Shown here: piece by piece, positions 10,766 to 19,114 of the stretch
Numbering within the stretch: the first letter of the stretch is position 1
How the letters are laid out: each line of letters starts with the position of its first letter
Source of the DNA: Anaeromyxobacter oryzisoli
GTDB lineage: Bacteria > Myxococcota > Myxococcia > Myxococcales > Anaeromyxobacteraceae
DNA length: 42,716 nt
Direction of reading: 5' to 3'
Assembly (NCBI RefSeq): GCF_022690765.1
Contig: NZ_JALCZA010000040.1
Coordinates: 1 to 42,716, forward strand
Translations under genes and position numbers: made by a program
Notes under the pieces: model-generated
What the model saw: the letters and a program-made list of their open reading frames with translations, nothing else
The model's database searches: none
What the model was told of the DNA's origin: nothing

Positions 10766-10960
10766 CTAGAAGCCCTTCCGCATCTTCTTGAGCGCGCGCT
10801 TCTTGGCGGCGAGGGCCTTCTTCTTCCGCTTCACGCTGGGCTTCTCGTAGTGCTCGCGCTTGCGGACCTCGGAGAGGATCCCGGCCTTCTCGCACTGCTT
10901 CTTGAAGCGCTTCATGGCGTTCTCGAACGACTCGCCATCCTTGACGCGCACTCCGGTCAT
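10766..10960 (-). CDS. rpsU: Small ribosomal subunit protein bS21
   Basis: 64 residues, the usual size: [20 protein letters not shown], a middle [20 protein letters not shown], and a Lys/Arg-rich tail. A component of the 30S subunit close to the mRNA platform. First gene of the macromolecular synthesis operon, with a strong promoter about 100 nt upstream and a stable hairpin in its leader. The start ATG at 10960 is where conservation begins; the longer open frame upstream has no family match. Confidence 0.97.
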   Translation of the reverse strand: MTGVRVKDGESFENAMKRFKKQCEKAGILSEVRKREHYEKPSVKRKKKALAAKKRALKKMRKGF

Positions 10961-11017
10961 TCGCTTCCTCGTGTCCTGCAGTTGTTGTTGTCGAGGCTCG
11001 CGCCTTCGAAAGTGAAG

Positions 11018-11045
11018 GAGCCGGGCGCCCTCGGACGCCCGGCTC
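11018..11045 (-). terminator. Hairpin in the rpsU leader, after hisE
   Basis: GAGCCGGGCG, 8-nt loop, CGCCCGGCTC: a perfect 10-bp stem. It lies 45-70 nt beyond the hisE stop, so it could end the his transcript; only a weak U-rich run (TTCACTTT) follows. It is also at about +14 to +41 of the transcript expected from the rpsU promoter, so a leader-control role is equally possible. Confidence 0.45.
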
Positions 11046-11065
11046 TCCACGCGGCTGAACGGCGG

Positions 11066-11094
11066 CTATTACGCGAAAACCCTCTCCGCGTCAA
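11066..11094 (-). promoter_or_regulatory. Sigma-70 promoter of the rpsU-yqeY-dnaG-rpoD operon
   Basis: TTGACG (11089-11094), 17-nt spacer, TAATAG (11066-11071). Five of six -35 bases and four of six -10 bases fit the consensus. The -35 box overlaps the hisE stop codon. Transcription should start near 11059, leaving a leader of about 100 nt before rpsU. Confidence 0.75.
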
Positions 11095-11426
11095 GGGTTT
11101 CCGGGCTTCACGGGGTGGGGCTGACCCTGCCGGTGCTCGAGGATCGTGTAGACCTCGCTCGGCGTCACGTCGGCCGACGCGAGCAGGACGAGCAGGTGGT
11201 AGATGAGGTCGGCCGCCTCGTGGGCGAGGTGATCCTTCGTGTCCTTGCCGTCGAAGAGCGCCTGGTGCGCCTCGTTCACCTCGTAGGCTTCCTCGATGAT
11301 CTTCCGCCGGATCCGCGGCGGCGCGTCGAGGAGCTTGCGGGTGTAGCTGCCCGTGGCGGCCGCGTGGTCCGCCTTGCGCGACTCGATGATCGCCCAGAGC
11401 TTCGCGAGGAAACGCTCGTCTGCCAT
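11091..11426 (-). CDS. hisE: Phosphoribosyl-ATP pyrophosphatase
   Basis: Second step of histidine synthesis: PR-ATP to PR-AMP plus pyrophosphate. 111 residues with the all-alpha NTP pyrophosphohydrolase pattern: [12 protein letters not shown], then [14 protein letters not shown], which supply the Mg-binding acidic residues. The ATG at 11426 has its own ribosome-binding site (AGGAG, 5 nt before), so it is made as a separate protein rather than as a HisIE fusion. The first 151 nt overlap the extended 3' end of hisI in another frame. Last gene of the his operon. Confidence 0.93.
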   Translation of the reverse strand: MADERFLAKLWAIIESRKADHAAATGSYTRKLLDAPPRIRRKIIEEAYEVNEAHQALFDGKDTKDHLAHEAADLIYHLLVLLASADVTPSEVYTILEHRQGQPHPVKPGNP

Positions 11427-11809
11427 TCGAACTCCTGCCTTTCGGAGAAACAGCTTCGGGTCCCCGTGTGACACGCTGGCCCGGTCTGCCGCACGGTGTA
11501 GAGCACGGCATCCCCGTCGCAGTCGAGGGCGATCGCACGGAGCTCCTGGATGTGGCCGCTGGTGTCCCCCTTTCGCCAGAGGGACCTGCGGCTGCGCGAC
11601 CAGTAGGTCGCCCGGCCCCCCTCGGCGCTCGCGACGAGGGCCTCGCGGTTCGCCCAGGCGAGCATCAGGACGGTCCCGTCCTCCTCCTGGGCGATCACCG
11701 GGACGAGGCCCCGGTCGTCGAACTTCACGCGGGCGAGCAGCGCGGGGGATAGCTCCACGGGGCGTGCCGCCACGGAGCGTGCCGCCTTCTTCGGGCTCAC
11801 GGGGCTCAT
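11276..11809 (-). CDS. hisI: Phosphoribosyl-AMP cyclohydrolase with out-of-frame tail
   Basis: Opens the purine ring of PR-AMP, the third step of histidine synthesis. The core is complete: [37 protein letters not shown], the metal site DCDGDAVLY and the Cys pair in [10 protein letters not shown]. HisI normally ends soon after this motif; here the frame runs on for about 60 residues, rich in Ser/Arg, inside hisE and read in a different frame. The tail has no family counterpart. The gene either lost its native stop or was once an in-frame hisIE fusion that was split. The ATG at 11809 overlaps the hisF stop (ATGA). Confidence 0.88.
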   Translation of the reverse strand: MSPVSPKKAARSVAARPVELSPALLARVKFDDRGLVPVIAQEEDGTVLMLAWANREALVASAEGGRATYWSRSRRSLWRKGDTSGHIQELRAIALDCDGDAVLYTVRQTGPACHTGTRSCFSERQEFEWQTSVSSRSSGRSSSRARRTTRPPRAATPASSSTRRRGSGGRSSRKPTR

Positions 11810-12570
11810 GGCCGGACGTCGATCCCCTTCGCGCGGAGGTACGCCTTCGCCTCCTGCACGGTGTGCTTGCCGTCGTGGAAGATCGAGGCCGCGAGCGCCG
11901 CGTCGGCGAAGCGGAGCCCCTCGGCGAGGTGCTCGAGCGTGCCGACGCCGCCGGAGGCGATCACCGGGACCGTGACGGCGGCGCAGACCTTCTCGAGCAG
12001 CTCGAGGTCGTAGCCCGCCTGCGTCCCGTCGCGATCCATCGACGTGAGCAGGATCTCCCCCGCGCCGCGATCGGCCACCTCGCGGACCCAGGCGAGCCCC
12101 TCGACCCCGGTCGGCCGCGAGCCGCCGGCGACGAAGACCTCCCACTCCTGCGGCCCGCTCCCCTTCGGCCGGCGCTTCACGTCCACCGCGACGACCAGGG
12201 CCTGCGCGCCCGCGATCCGGGAGAGGCGGTTCACGAGCGACGGGTCCTTCACCGCCGACGAGTTCACGCTCACCTTGTCGGCGCCGGCGTGGAGCAACGC
12301 CACGAAGTCGTCCTCGCTGCGGACCCCGCCGCCCACCGTGAGCGGCGCGAACACGCGGGCCGCGGTCCGGGTGACGAGGTCGAGCAGCGTGCCGCGGTTC
12401 TCCAGGGTGGCGGCGATGTCGAGGTAGGTCACCTCGTCGGCCCCCTGGGCGTCGTAGCGCGCCGCGGCCTCCACGGGGTCGCCCGCGTCGCGCAGGTTCT
12501 GGAAGTGGATCCCCTTCACGACGCGCCCGTTCTTGACGTCGAGGCAGGGGATGATCCGCTTGGCCGGCAT
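11806..12570 (-). CDS. hisF: Imidazole glycerol phosphate synthase, cyclase subunit
   Basis: Takes ammonia made by HisH and converts PRFAR to imidazole glycerol phosphate and AICAR. A beta-alpha barrel of 254 residues. The two catalytic aspartates are present, the first in [15 protein letters not shown] and the second in VVAVDVKRR. The phosphate-binding segments [13 protein letters not shown] and [13 protein letters not shown] are intact. The start is ATG 12570, 13 nt after the hisA stop; the 3' end overlaps hisI by 4 nt. HisH, its partner, is encoded two genes upstream. Confidence 0.97.
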   Translation of the reverse strand: MPAKRIIPCLDVKNGRVVKGIHFQNLRDAGDPVEAAARYDAQGADEVTYLDIAATLENRGTLLDLVTRTAARVFAPLTVGGGVRSEDDFVALLHAGADKVSVNSSAVKDPSLVNRLSRIAGAQALVVAVDVKRRPKGSGPQEWEVFVAGGSRPTGVEGLAWVREVADRGAGEILLTSMDRDGTQAGYDLELLEKVCAAVTVPVIASGGVGTLEHLAEGLRFADAALAASIFHDGKHTVQEAKAYLRAKGIDVRP

Positions 12571-12583
12571 GTCGTCTCGTCCT

Positions 12584-13300
12584 CTAGGCCTTCGCGGCCG
12601 CGATCGCGTCGCGGAGCGCGATCCGGCCCTCGTAGAGCGCCTTGCCCACGATCACCCCGGCGACGCCCGCCGCGCGGCACGCCTCGACGTCGGCGAGGCT
12701 CGCCACGCCGCCGGAGGCGACCACCTGCACCCCGGCGTCGGCCTGGAGCCGCGCCGCGCCCGCCGCGTCCACCCCGGCGAACATCCCGTCCCGCCCGACG
12801 TCGGTGTACTCGACGAGCGAGACGCCCGCCGCCTTGACCCGTCGCGCGACCTCCGCCGCGGCGAGGCCGGTCCCCTCGAGCCAGCCCGCGATCTTCACCT
12901 CGCCGTTCCGGGCGTCGATCCCGCACCGGATCCGGCCCGGGAACCGGCGGCACGCCTCCTCGACGAGGCCGAGCCGCTCCACCGCCGCCGTCCCGAGCAC
13001 CGCGTACCGCACGCCGAGGGCGAACACCTTCTCGAGGTCCGCGATGGTGCGGAGCCCGCCGCCGAGCTCGACCTCGATCCCCCGGACCTCGCAGATCGCC
13101 CGCACCGCGTCGAGGTTCACCGGCCAACCCGCCTTGGCGCCCTCGAGGTCCACGACGTGCAGGAGGGTGGCGCCGGCGCGGGCGAACTCCTCCGCCTGCA
13201 GCGCGGGGCGCGACGCGTAGACCTTCTTCGTCGCGTAGTCGCCCTTCTCGAGGCGGACCACCTCGCCGCCGATGAGGTCGATGGCCGGGATGACGAGCAT
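12584..13300 (-). CDS. hisA: ProFAR isomerase
   Basis: Amadori isomerase that converts ProFAR to PRFAR, the fourth step in histidine synthesis. A beta-alpha barrel of 238 residues. The catalytic Asp8 is in [20 protein letters not shown] and the second acidic site in [15 protein letters not shown]. Phosphate-binding loops ([11 protein letters not shown]) are intact. A paralogue of hisF in the same operon. Starts at ATG 13300, 12 nt downstream of hisH. Nothing suggests the dual HisA/TrpF (PriA) type seen in actinobacteria, but sequence alone does not exclude it. Confidence 0.96.
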   Translation of the reverse strand: MLVIPAIDLIGGEVVRLEKGDYATKKVYASRPALQAEEFARAGATLLHVVDLEGAKAGWPVNLDAVRAICEVRGIEVELGGGLRTIADLEKVFALGVRYAVLGTAAVERLGLVEEACRRFPGRIRCGIDARNGEVKIAGWLEGTGLAAAEVARRVKAAGVSLVEYTDVGRDGMFAGVDAAGAARLQADAGVQVVASGGVASLADVEACRAAGVAGVIVGKALYEGRIALRDAIAAAKA

Positions 13301-13312
13301 GCGCGCGGGCTC

Positions 13313-13930
13313 CTAGATCGAGACGAACCGCTGGAGGAGCGCGAGCCCGACCTTCTGGCTCTTCTCCGGGTGGAACTGGACCGCGAACAGGTTGTCCTTC
13401 GCGAGCGCGGCGCAGTAGTCGCCGCCGTGCGTCGCGACGAGGGCCACGCCCGGCGCGTCCGCGGGGGCGGCGTACGAGTGGGCGAAGTAGACGTACTGTC
13501 CGTCCATCGGCGCGAACAGCGGCACGTCGCGGGCGACGAGCCGGACCGGCGACCAGCCGATGTTCGGGAGCTTCGCGCCGGCGGGGAGCCGGGCGACGGT
13601 GCCGGCGAGGACGCCGAGCCCCCGGGCGCCGCCCGCCTCCTCCCCGCGCTCGAAGAGGATCTGGAGGCCGACGCAGATGCCGAGCACCGGGGTGCCCTTG
13701 CGGATCGCCTCGAGGAACGCGTCGGCGACCCCGCTCCGCCGCATCGCCTCGGCGCACTCCGGCATCGAGCCCTGGCCGGGGACGACCACGCGGTCGGCGC
13801 TCCGGACCACGGCGGGATCGCGCGTCACCACGACCTGCGCGCCGACCTCGCGCAGCGCGTTCTCGACGGAGCGGAGGTTCCCGGCGCCATAGTCCACGAG
13901 CGCCACGGTCCCGGCGGGCTTGCGCGCCAC
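13313..13930 (-). CDS. hisH: Imidazole glycerol phosphate synthase, glutaminase subunit
   Basis: Class I glutamine amidotransferase that supplies ammonia to HisF. 205 residues. The catalytic Cys lies in GICVGLQILFERG and the His-Glu pair in AVQFHPEKSQKVG; the N-terminus ALVDYGAGNLRSVENAL is typical. The start is GTG 13930, whose first base is the last base of the hisB TAG stop, so translation is probably coupled. Confidence 0.97.
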   Translation of the reverse strand: MARKPAGTVALVDYGAGNLRSVENALREVGAQVVVTRDPAVVRSADRVVVPGQGSMPECAEAMRRSGVADAFLEAIRKGTPVLGICVGLQILFERGEEAGGARGLGVLAGTVARLPAGAKLPNIGWSPVRLVARDVPLFAPMDGQYVYFAHSYAAPADAPGVALVATHGGDYCAALAKDNLFAVQFHPEKSQKVGLALLQRFVSI

Positions 13931-14562
13931 TAGAGCATCCCCTTCGTCGAGGGCAGCGCCGTCCCCTCGCGCGCGGTCGCGGCGCGGAGGGCGCGCGCGG
14001 TCGCCTTGAAGATCGCCTCCACGACGTGGTGGAGGTTCCGCCCGTAGCGGACGTTCACGTGGAGGCAGATCCGGGCGTGGTTCACGAGCGCCTGGAGGAA
14101 GTCCTGCGTGAGGTCCACGTCGTAGGTGCCGATGAACCGCTTCCCGGACGGGAGGCCCGCGTTGAAGGTGAGGTGCGGGCGGCCGGAGAGGTCCACCACC
14201 GCCTCGACCAGCGCCTCGTCGAGCGGCACGATCGCGTGGCCGTAGCGGGCGAGGCCGGCCTTGTCGGCGGTGGCCTGCCGCAGCGCCTCGCCGATCCCGA
14301 TCCCCACGTCCTCGACGGTGTGGTGGGCGTCCACCTCGAGATCGCCCTTCGCCTGGACCGTGAGCGCCATCCCGCCGTGGCGCGAGATCTGGTCGAGCAT
14401 GTGGTCGAAGAAGGGGACGCCCGTCGCGATCCGCGCCTCGCCCGGCTCGAGGCGGAGCGCCACCTCGACCTGGGTCTCCTTCGTCCGGCGGGCGACCTCG
14501 CCGCGGCGGACCTTCGGCCGCGCCGCCGCTCCCGCCGGCCTCCTCGCCTGCGCGCGCCTCAT
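13930..14562 (-). CDS. hisB: Imidazoleglycerol-phosphate dehydratase
   Basis: Dehydrates imidazole glycerol phosphate to imidazole acetol phosphate; manganese enzyme. 210 residues, dehydratase only, with no HisB-type phosphatase domain. Both histidine-rich metal motifs are present: DAHHTVEDVGIGIGEAL and NLHHVVEAIFKATA, along with GVPFFDHMLDQISRHG. The first 25 residues are an Ala/Arg-rich extension not usual in the family; the real start could be later. The ATG at 14562 overlaps the hisD stop (ATGA). The same frame stays open far upstream, inside hisD, but that part is only a shadow. Confidence 0.95.
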   Translation of the reverse strand: MRRAQARRPAGAAARPKVRRGEVARRTKETQVEVALRLEPGEARIATGVPFFDHMLDQISRHGGMALTVQAKGDLEVDAHHTVEDVGIGIGEALRQATADKAGLARYGHAIVPLDEALVEAVVDLSGRPHLTFNAGLPSGKRFIGTYDVDLTQDFLQALVNHARICLHVNVRYGRNLHHVVEAIFKATARALRAATAREGTALPSTKGML

Positions 14563-15977
14563 CGCCGGCTCCGGGGGGCGCGGCGCCCGGCTCGCGGCCC
14601 GCGGCGCGCTGCGCGGGCGTCCTTCTTCCCGCGCGCGCCCTTCTTCCCGTGCGCCGCCCGCCGCGCCGGCGCCGCCTTCGCGACCCGCACCGCGACCGCG
14701 CGCCAGTGGCCCTCGAGCCCCTCGGCCCGCGCGAGCGCCTCGACCGCCGGCGCCACCGTGGCGAGGGCCGCGGGGGTGAGCTCGAGCACGCTCATCCGCC
14801 GCCGGAACGTCGCGACCGAGAGCGGGGAGGCGAACCGGGCCGTCCCCGCCGTGGGGAGCACGTGCGAGGGGCCGGCGAGGTAGTCTCCCACCGCCTCGGG
14901 CGTGCTCGTCCCGACGAACACCGCGCCGGCGCGCGAGAGCTTCGGCACGAGCCGCGCCGCGTTCCGGGCGTGGAGCGCGAGGTGCTCCGGCGCGAACTCG
15001 TCGGCGAGCCGGACCGCCTCGGCGAGACCCGCCGCGACCACCACCGCGCCGCGATCCTCGATCGAGCGGGTCGCGATCTCGCGCCGGGGGAGGTCCGCGA
15101 GCTGCCGCGCGACCTCGGCCAGCGCCGCGTCGGCCACCTTCGCCGACGGGGTGACGAGCACCGAGACGGCCCGCGGATCGTGCTCCGCCTGGGCGAGGAG
15201 GTCGGACGCGACCTCGGCCGGATCCGCGGCGGCGTCGGCGAGGACGAGGATCTCGCTCGGCCCGGCGATCATGTCGATGTCGACCTTGCCGAACACGAGC
15301 CGCTTGGCGGCCGCGACGTAGGCGTTGCCCGGCCCGCAGATCTTGTCCACCGCGGGGATGGTCGCGGTGCCGTAGGCCATCGCCGCGACGGCCTGGGCGC
15401 CGCCGACGCGGTAGAGCCGCCCCACCCCCGCGACGTGGCAGGCGGCGAGCGTCCAGGCGTCCATCTCGCCGGTCCCCCGCACGCCGGGCGAGCAGACGAT
15501 CACCTCGCGGACCCCGGCCACCCTCGCCGGGATCGCGGTCATGAGCACGGAGGACGGATACCGGGCCGTCCCGCCCGGCACGTACAGCCCGACGCGGGCG
15601 AGCGGCCGGACCACCTGGGCGAGCGTCGCCCCGGTGGCGTCGCGGCGGGCCTTCACCTCGGAGTCGGTCTCGCGGGCGTGGAAGTCGGTCACCCGCTTCG
15701 CGGCGAGGGAGAGCGCCCGCCGCCCCTCGGCGGGGAGGCTCCGGAAGGCGGCGCGGAAGTCGTCGGGGACGAGGGCCACCCCGGCGGCGGTGCCCGGATC
15801 CCAGCCGTCGAAGCGGCGCGTGTACTCGAGGAGCGCCTCGTCCCCACGGGCGCGGACGTCCTCGACGATGCGCAGGGCGGCCTCGCGGACGGGGGCTTCG
15901 TCCTCGTCCGAGCCACGGGCGCAGACCTTCTCCCAGGCGGCGCGGAACGAGGGATCGCGGCTGTCGAGCTTCTGCAC
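14559..15977 (-). CDS. hisD: Histidinol dehydrogenase
   Basis: Oxidises L-histidinol to L-histidine with two NAD; zinc enzyme. 472 residues. Signature segments in order: [66 protein letters not shown] and [11 protein letters not shown], with the zinc and catalytic His/Glu residues. The last 45 residues are a basic Ala/Arg/Lys extension beyond the usual end. The GTG at 15977 has GGAGG 8 nt upstream. First gene of the run D-B-H-A-F-I-E; hisG, hisC and hisZ are not here and must lie elsewhere. Confidence 0.97.
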   Translation of the reverse strand: MQKLDSRDPSFRAAWEKVCARGSDEDEAPVREAALRIVEDVRARGDEALLEYTRRFDGWDPGTAAGVALVPDDFRAAFRSLPAEGRRALSLAAKRVTDFHARETDSEVKARRDATGATLAQVVRPLARVGLYVPGGTARYPSSVLMTAIPARVAGVREVIVCSPGVRGTGEMDAWTLAACHVAGVGRLYRVGGAQAVAAMAYGTATIPAVDKICGPGNAYVAAAKRLVFGKVDIDMIAGPSEILVLADAAADPAEVASDLLAQAEHDPRAVSVLVTPSAKVADAALAEVARQLADLPRREIATRSIEDRGAVVVAAGLAEAVRLADEFAPEHLALHARNAARLVPKLSRAGAVFVGTSTPEAVGDYLAGPSHVLPTAGTARFASPLSVATFRRRMSVLELTPAALATVAPAVEALARAEGLEGHWRAVAVRVAKAAPARRAAHGKKGARGKKDARAARRGPRAGRRAPRSRR

Positions 15978-16003
15978 GGCGGGGTCCTCCGGAAGAACCC
16001 TGT

Positions 16004-16009
16004 CTTATA
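16004..16009 (-). promoter_or_regulatory. Possible -10 box of the his operon
   Basis: TATAAG on the minus strand, in a locally A/T-rich stretch 27 nt before the hisD start. Five of six bases fit TATAAT. No good -35 box is seen at 16-18 nt. Transcription would begin near 15997, giving a leader of about 20 nt with no his-leader peptide or attenuator visible. Confidence 0.4.
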
Positions 16010-16181
16010 GACGACTTCGCTTCGCGGGGCGACTTCCGCCTACCGAGCCGCCCATCGCCGCCCGCCCGCGCCCCCGCGCGCACCGAGGTCCATCTTCTGT
16101 GCAGGACATCGAGGACGGGTTCAAGCGCGCGGCCCCGCGCGCACCGGGGTCACGGCTCAGGCGCCGCGGCCGCGACGGCCC

Positions 16182-16190
16182 TGCTACATT
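16182..16190 (+). promoter_or_regulatory. Extended -10 promoter of the erythrin-VIT gene
   Basis: TGCTACATT is an extended -10 element (TGnTAnnnT, five of six bases) with no -35 box upstream. The ATG at 16197 lies 6 nt after it, exactly where transcription should begin, so the mRNA may be leaderless. No ribosome-binding site precedes the ATG. Confidence 0.45.
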
Positions 16191-16196
16191 GAAACG

Positions 16197-17312
16197 ATGG
16201 ATCCGCGGACGGACCTGTGGCTGCAGAACCTCGTGGACGAGCGCGACGGCGCCGCCCTGTACGAGGGGCTGGCCCGCCACGAGAAGGATCCAGCGAGGGC
16301 CCGGAGCTTCCGCGAGCTCGGGGAGGCGGAGCGCCGGCACGCGGAGATCTGGCAGCGCAAGCTCGAGAAGGAGGGCGTCGCCCTCCCCGCGGACCACCCG
16401 AGCTCGCGGGTGCGCGCGCTCGTGTGGCTCGCGCGGCGGCTCGGCTCGGCCGCCGTGGTCCCGATGGTCCTCGAGACCGAGGCGGGCGACGCGGACAAGT
16501 ACGACGAGCAGGGCGGCGAGGCCACCGCGATCGCCGAGGAGGAGCGCGCCCATGGCCAGGTGCTGACCCGGATGAAGGGGACCGGCCCGGACGGCGCGCG
16601 GTACCTCATCGCGCAGCGCGAGCGGTGGCACCGCGGCGGCGGGCGCGCCGGGGCCGTCCGCGCGGCGATCTTCGGCATGAACGACGGGCTCGTCTCGAAC
16701 CTCTCGCTCATCCTCGGGGTCGCCGGGGCCGGGGTCGCGCCTCGCGCCGTCGTCGTGACCGGCTTCGCCGGGCTCCTCGCCGGCGCGTTCTCGATGGCGG
16801 CCGGCGAGTACACCTCCGTGGCGAGCCAGCGCGACCTCCTCTCCCGCCAGATCGCGCTCGAGAAGCGCGAGATCGAGGAGGCGCCGGAGGAGGAGGCGGC
16901 GGAGCTCGCGCTGATCTTCAAGCAGAAGGGGCTCTCCACGGAGCAGGCGAGCCGGACCGCGGCGGAGCTCCTGAAGGACCCGGCGAGCGCGCTCGACACG
17001 CTGGTCCGCGAGGAGCTCGGCCTCGACCCCGAGGACCTCGGCTCGCCGCGCGAGGCGGCGGTCTCGTCCTTCCTGATGTTCTCGGTCGGGGCGATCGTGC
17101 CGCTCGTCCCGTTCCTCGTCGCGTCGGGGAACGCCGCCGCCGTCGGGAGCGCCGCCCTCGCGGCCGGCGTCCTCGCCGGCGTGGGCGGGCTGATGGGGTT
17201 CCTCTCCGGCACCGGCGTGTGGAGGTCGGCGGCGCGGATGGTCGGCCTCGCCGCCCTCGCCGCGGGCGTGACCTACGGCGTCGGCCGGCTCTTCGGCGCG
17301 ACCGCGGGGTGA
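16197..17312 (+). CDS. Erythrin-VIT1 family iron/manganese transporter
   Basis: 371 residues. The N-terminal half (about 1-130) is a ferritin-like/rubrerythrin four-helix domain with di-iron type residues: Glu23, the EAERRH motif (Glu45, His48), Glu93 and the EEERAH motif (Glu116, His119). The C-terminal half (about 152-371) is a VIT1/CCC1 membrane domain beginning AVRAAIFGMNDGLVSNLSLI, with about five hydrophobic segments; the EEAAELALIFKQKGL stretch matches the cytosolic metal-binding helices of VIT1. This is the Er-VIT (MbfA) architecture, which senses and exports iron or manganese across the inner membrane. It is divergent from the his operon and convergent with the DUF1704 gene. No Fur box was recognised. 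Confidence 0.93.
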   Translation: MDPRTDLWLQNLVDERDGAALYEGLARHEKDPARARSFRELGEAERRHAEIWQRKLEKEGVALPADHPSSRVRALVWLARRLGSAAVVPMVLETEAGDADKYDEQGGEATAIAEEERAHGQVLTRMKGTGPDGARYLIAQRERWHRGGGRAGAVRAAIFGMNDGLVSNLSLILGVAGAGVAPRAVVVTGFAGLLAGAFSMAAGEYTSVASQRDLLSRQIALEKREIEEAPEEEAAELALIFKQKGLSTEQASRTAAELLKDPASALDTLVREELGLDPEDLGSPREAAVSSFLMFSVGAIVPLVPFLVASGNAAAVGSAALAAGVLAGVGGLMGFLSGTGVWRSAARMVGLAALAAGVTYGVGRLFGATAG

Positions 17313-17332
17313 GGGACGTGGGCGCGCGCGGG

Positions 17333-17598
17333 CCCGGACCCGGACCCGGACCCGCACCCGAACCCGCACCCGAACCCGTCACCGTGCCCGTGACCGTGAC
17401 CGTTCCCCGTGCCCGCATCCCGCCTCCCGTGTCCCGTGATCCGTGTTCCGACGTCGGAGTCGGACGGATCACGGGAACCGACGGGCGCGCTCGGACGGTC
17501 ACGGGAACCGACGGCTTGGTCGGACCACGGAAATCGGGCCACGGGCCACGGAACCCGGTCCACGGTCACGGAGCAGCCGGTGACGGTGACGGGCACGG
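17333..17598. repeat. Tandem CCCGGA/CCCGCA/CCCGAA hexamers and CCGTGA/TCACGG element
   Basis: Eight hexamers in a row from 17333 to 17380: three CCCGGA, two CCCGCA-CCCGAA pairs, then CCCGTC. These run into CCGTG-type repeats (17381-17455) and later the complementary CACGG type (17465-17598). The 14-mer GGTGACGGGCACGG (17585-17598) also occurs in the def/satP junction at 1943-1956. Both elements sit between convergent genes. The 330-nt gap contains nothing else recognisable and no convincing gene. Confidence 0.65.
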
Positions 17599-17644
17599 AA
17601 CACGCCAACGGGTGCCGCTGCCGGACGGGGCAGCGGCTCGGCCG

Positions 17645-18979
17645 TCACTCGACGTCGCCCTCGTCCGCCCTCGGCGGCGGCGCCGGCTCCTCCTCCTCCG
17701 CCGCCTCCGCCGCCGCGAGCACCTCCTCGCGGATCCGCTCGACGAGCTCGCCCGCGACCTTCCCGGTGCGCCGTCTTGCGTAGTAGCGCGAGACGCTCGG
17801 GAGCGAGAAGCGGTTCATCGTGACGCTGTGGGTCGCCATCGCGTTGAGCCGATCAATGTCGATGAACCACTCCGGGAGGTACACCGGGCCGACGCAGAGC
17901 CCCTCGTCGATGAGCCCCCGGACCAGCTCCGCGTCGTCCACGCTCATCTTCCCGGCGAGGAACGCCCGGACGAGATCGACGTCGCGCGCCTCGAGGGAGG
18001 CCCGGAGGAAGTTGAAGGTCCGGCAGTAGCCGCGCTGGTAGGCGGCGTCCTTGGTGAACGGCGCGCCCCCCTCGACGACGCCGCCGCGGAAGACCCGCTC
18101 GCTCATGAGCGCGGCCTTCTCGGGCGGGAAGCGGGCGAGCAGGTACCGGTAGACCTCGAGGAAGTCGGCGCCGCGGGCCGCCATGTCGATGGCGATGGTG
18201 CGCTCGCCGAGCTCGATGTAGCGCTCGTCGGAGATGTTCCCGGTGAGGAACTCCGAGATGATCCCGCCGCCCTCCTGCGACTCCGTGTAGCGGGGCAGCC
18301 CGACCCCGAGCACGGTCAGCACCGGCTGGAGGTAGCCGTTCATCGAGGTGAGGACGTGCCAGAGCCCCTCGTGGTGGGCGAGCGCGCGGACCTGGCGGTC
18401 GGAGAAGCGGGCGCCCTTGCGGAGCGTGACGCGGGTGGCGCCCGCGGCGGCGTTCGCGGTGAGGCGCGTGGCGACGACCACCTTCACGTCCCCGCCGAGG
18501 AGCGGGCCGCAGATCTCGGCGATGCGCTTCGCCGCCTGCTTCGCCGTGAACGTCGCCTCCTCGTCGCGCGCGCGCGGGCGCGACGCCCACATGCGCGCGA
18601 TGGCGAGGTTGTCGGCGTTGTGATCGGGGAAGCGGTCGCGCGGATCGCCGTAGATCCGGCGCGAGAGCTCGTAGAAGCGCCGGGTCCCCCGCGCGGCGAC
18701 GAGCTCGACCATCATCGCGAACTCGTCGCACTTGCGCCGGAGCAGCTCCTCCACCGGGTTCCGCCCGCGGATCTGGCGCCGGATGTCCCGGAGCTCCCGC
18801 CCCTTCTCCGCCGGGTCGAAGCCCAACGCCGGGTACTCGGGGCGCGGCAGCTCCCGGGCGCCCCGCTTGAAGAACCGCTCGTGGACCTGTGGCCCCCAGT
18901 TGATGGCCCGGAGCACGCGGATCGGCCGCTGCGCGTGGACGATCGCGTCGGAGAGGCGTCGGAGGTACTCGCGCGGCAC
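17645..18979 (-). CDS. DUF1704 (QEGLA-motif) metallopeptidase-like protein
   Basis: 444 residues from GTG 18979. It carries an HExxxH zinc motif, His203-Glu204-GLW-His208 (in RALAHHEGLWHVLTS), and a downstream Glu236 in SQEGGGIISEF, the family's QEG-type motif. This matches DUF1704, annotated in bacteria as a flavohemoglobin-expression or QEGLA protein. The eukaryotic branch of the family includes the tubulin tyrosine carboxypeptidase MATCAP, so a zinc peptidase activity is plausible, but the bacterial substrate is unknown. The C-terminal 30 residues are an acidic Ala/Glu/Pro tail. There is no clear ribosome-binding site. The frame upstream of the GTG crosses the promoter of the type III cluster, so a longer start is unlikely. 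Confidence 0.85.
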   Translation of the reverse strand: MPREYLRRLSDAIVHAQRPIRVLRAINWGPQVHERFFKRGARELPRPEYPALGFDPAEKGRELRDIRRQIRGRNPVEELLRRKCDEFAMMVELVAARGTRRFYELSRRIYGDPRDRFPDHNADNLAIARMWASRPRARDEEATFTAKQAAKRIAEICGPLLGGDVKVVVATRLTANAAAGATRVTLRKGARFSDRQVRALAHHEGLWHVLTSMNGYLQPVLTVLGVGLPRYTESQEGGGIISEFLTGNISDERYIELGERTIAIDMAARGADFLEVYRYLLARFPPEKAALMSERVFRGGVVEGGAPFTKDAAYQRGYCRTFNFLRASLEARDVDLVRAFLAGKMSVDDAELVRGLIDEGLCVGPVYLPEWFIDIDRLNAMATHSVTMNRFSLPSVSRYYARRRTGKVAGELVERIREEVLAAAEAAEEEEPAPPPRADEGDVE

Positions 18980-18983
18980 GCCG

Positions 18984-19000
18984 GGACCGTACCACGGTCC
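18984..19000. promoter_or_regulatory. Inverted repeat between DUF1704 gene and type III cluster
   Basis: GGACCGT-ACC-ACGGTCC, a perfect 7-bp inverted repeat with 3-nt spacer, 5 nt before the DUF1704 start. Its centre is about 109 nt upstream of the start site predicted for the sigma-54 promoter, the range expected for an activator site. It could instead form a hairpin in the DUF1704 leader. Confidence 0.4.
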
Positions 19001-19074
19001 GCCGTCCGGCCGGTCGCGGGCGCGCGGCGGCCCCTCGGCGTCCGCGCGATCGCGTGATCTCGCTCCTTCGGCGC

Positions 19075-19090
19075 GGGCACGCCCGTTGCT
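19075..19090 (+). promoter_or_regulatory. Sigma-54 promoter of the type III secretion cluster
   Basis: GGGCACG-CCCG-TTGCT matches the -24/-12 consensus TGGCACG-N4-TTGCW at all but the first base. Transcription should start near 19101, 14 nt before the first ATG, with GAGGAG (19103-19108) inside that leader. Confidence 0.7.
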
Positions 19091-19114
19091 CACCGGCCAG
19101 GCGAGGAGACCGCC

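Noticed and set aside
14563-16083. Long upstream extension of the hisB frame through hisD
   Set aside because: It is an Arg/Gly/Pro-rich shadow of hisD; the dehydratase homology starts only near 14500, and the ATG at 14562 gives a normal 4-nt overlap.
17333-17380. CRISPR array
   Set aside because: The units are 6-bp tandem repeats without spacers of constant length, and no cas gene is near.
18800-19070. Search for the TGCCA-N3-TGGCA site upstream of the type III promoter
   Set aside because: No copy was found; only the different repeat GGACCGT-N3-ACGGTCC is present, so control of both systems by the same activator is not shown.
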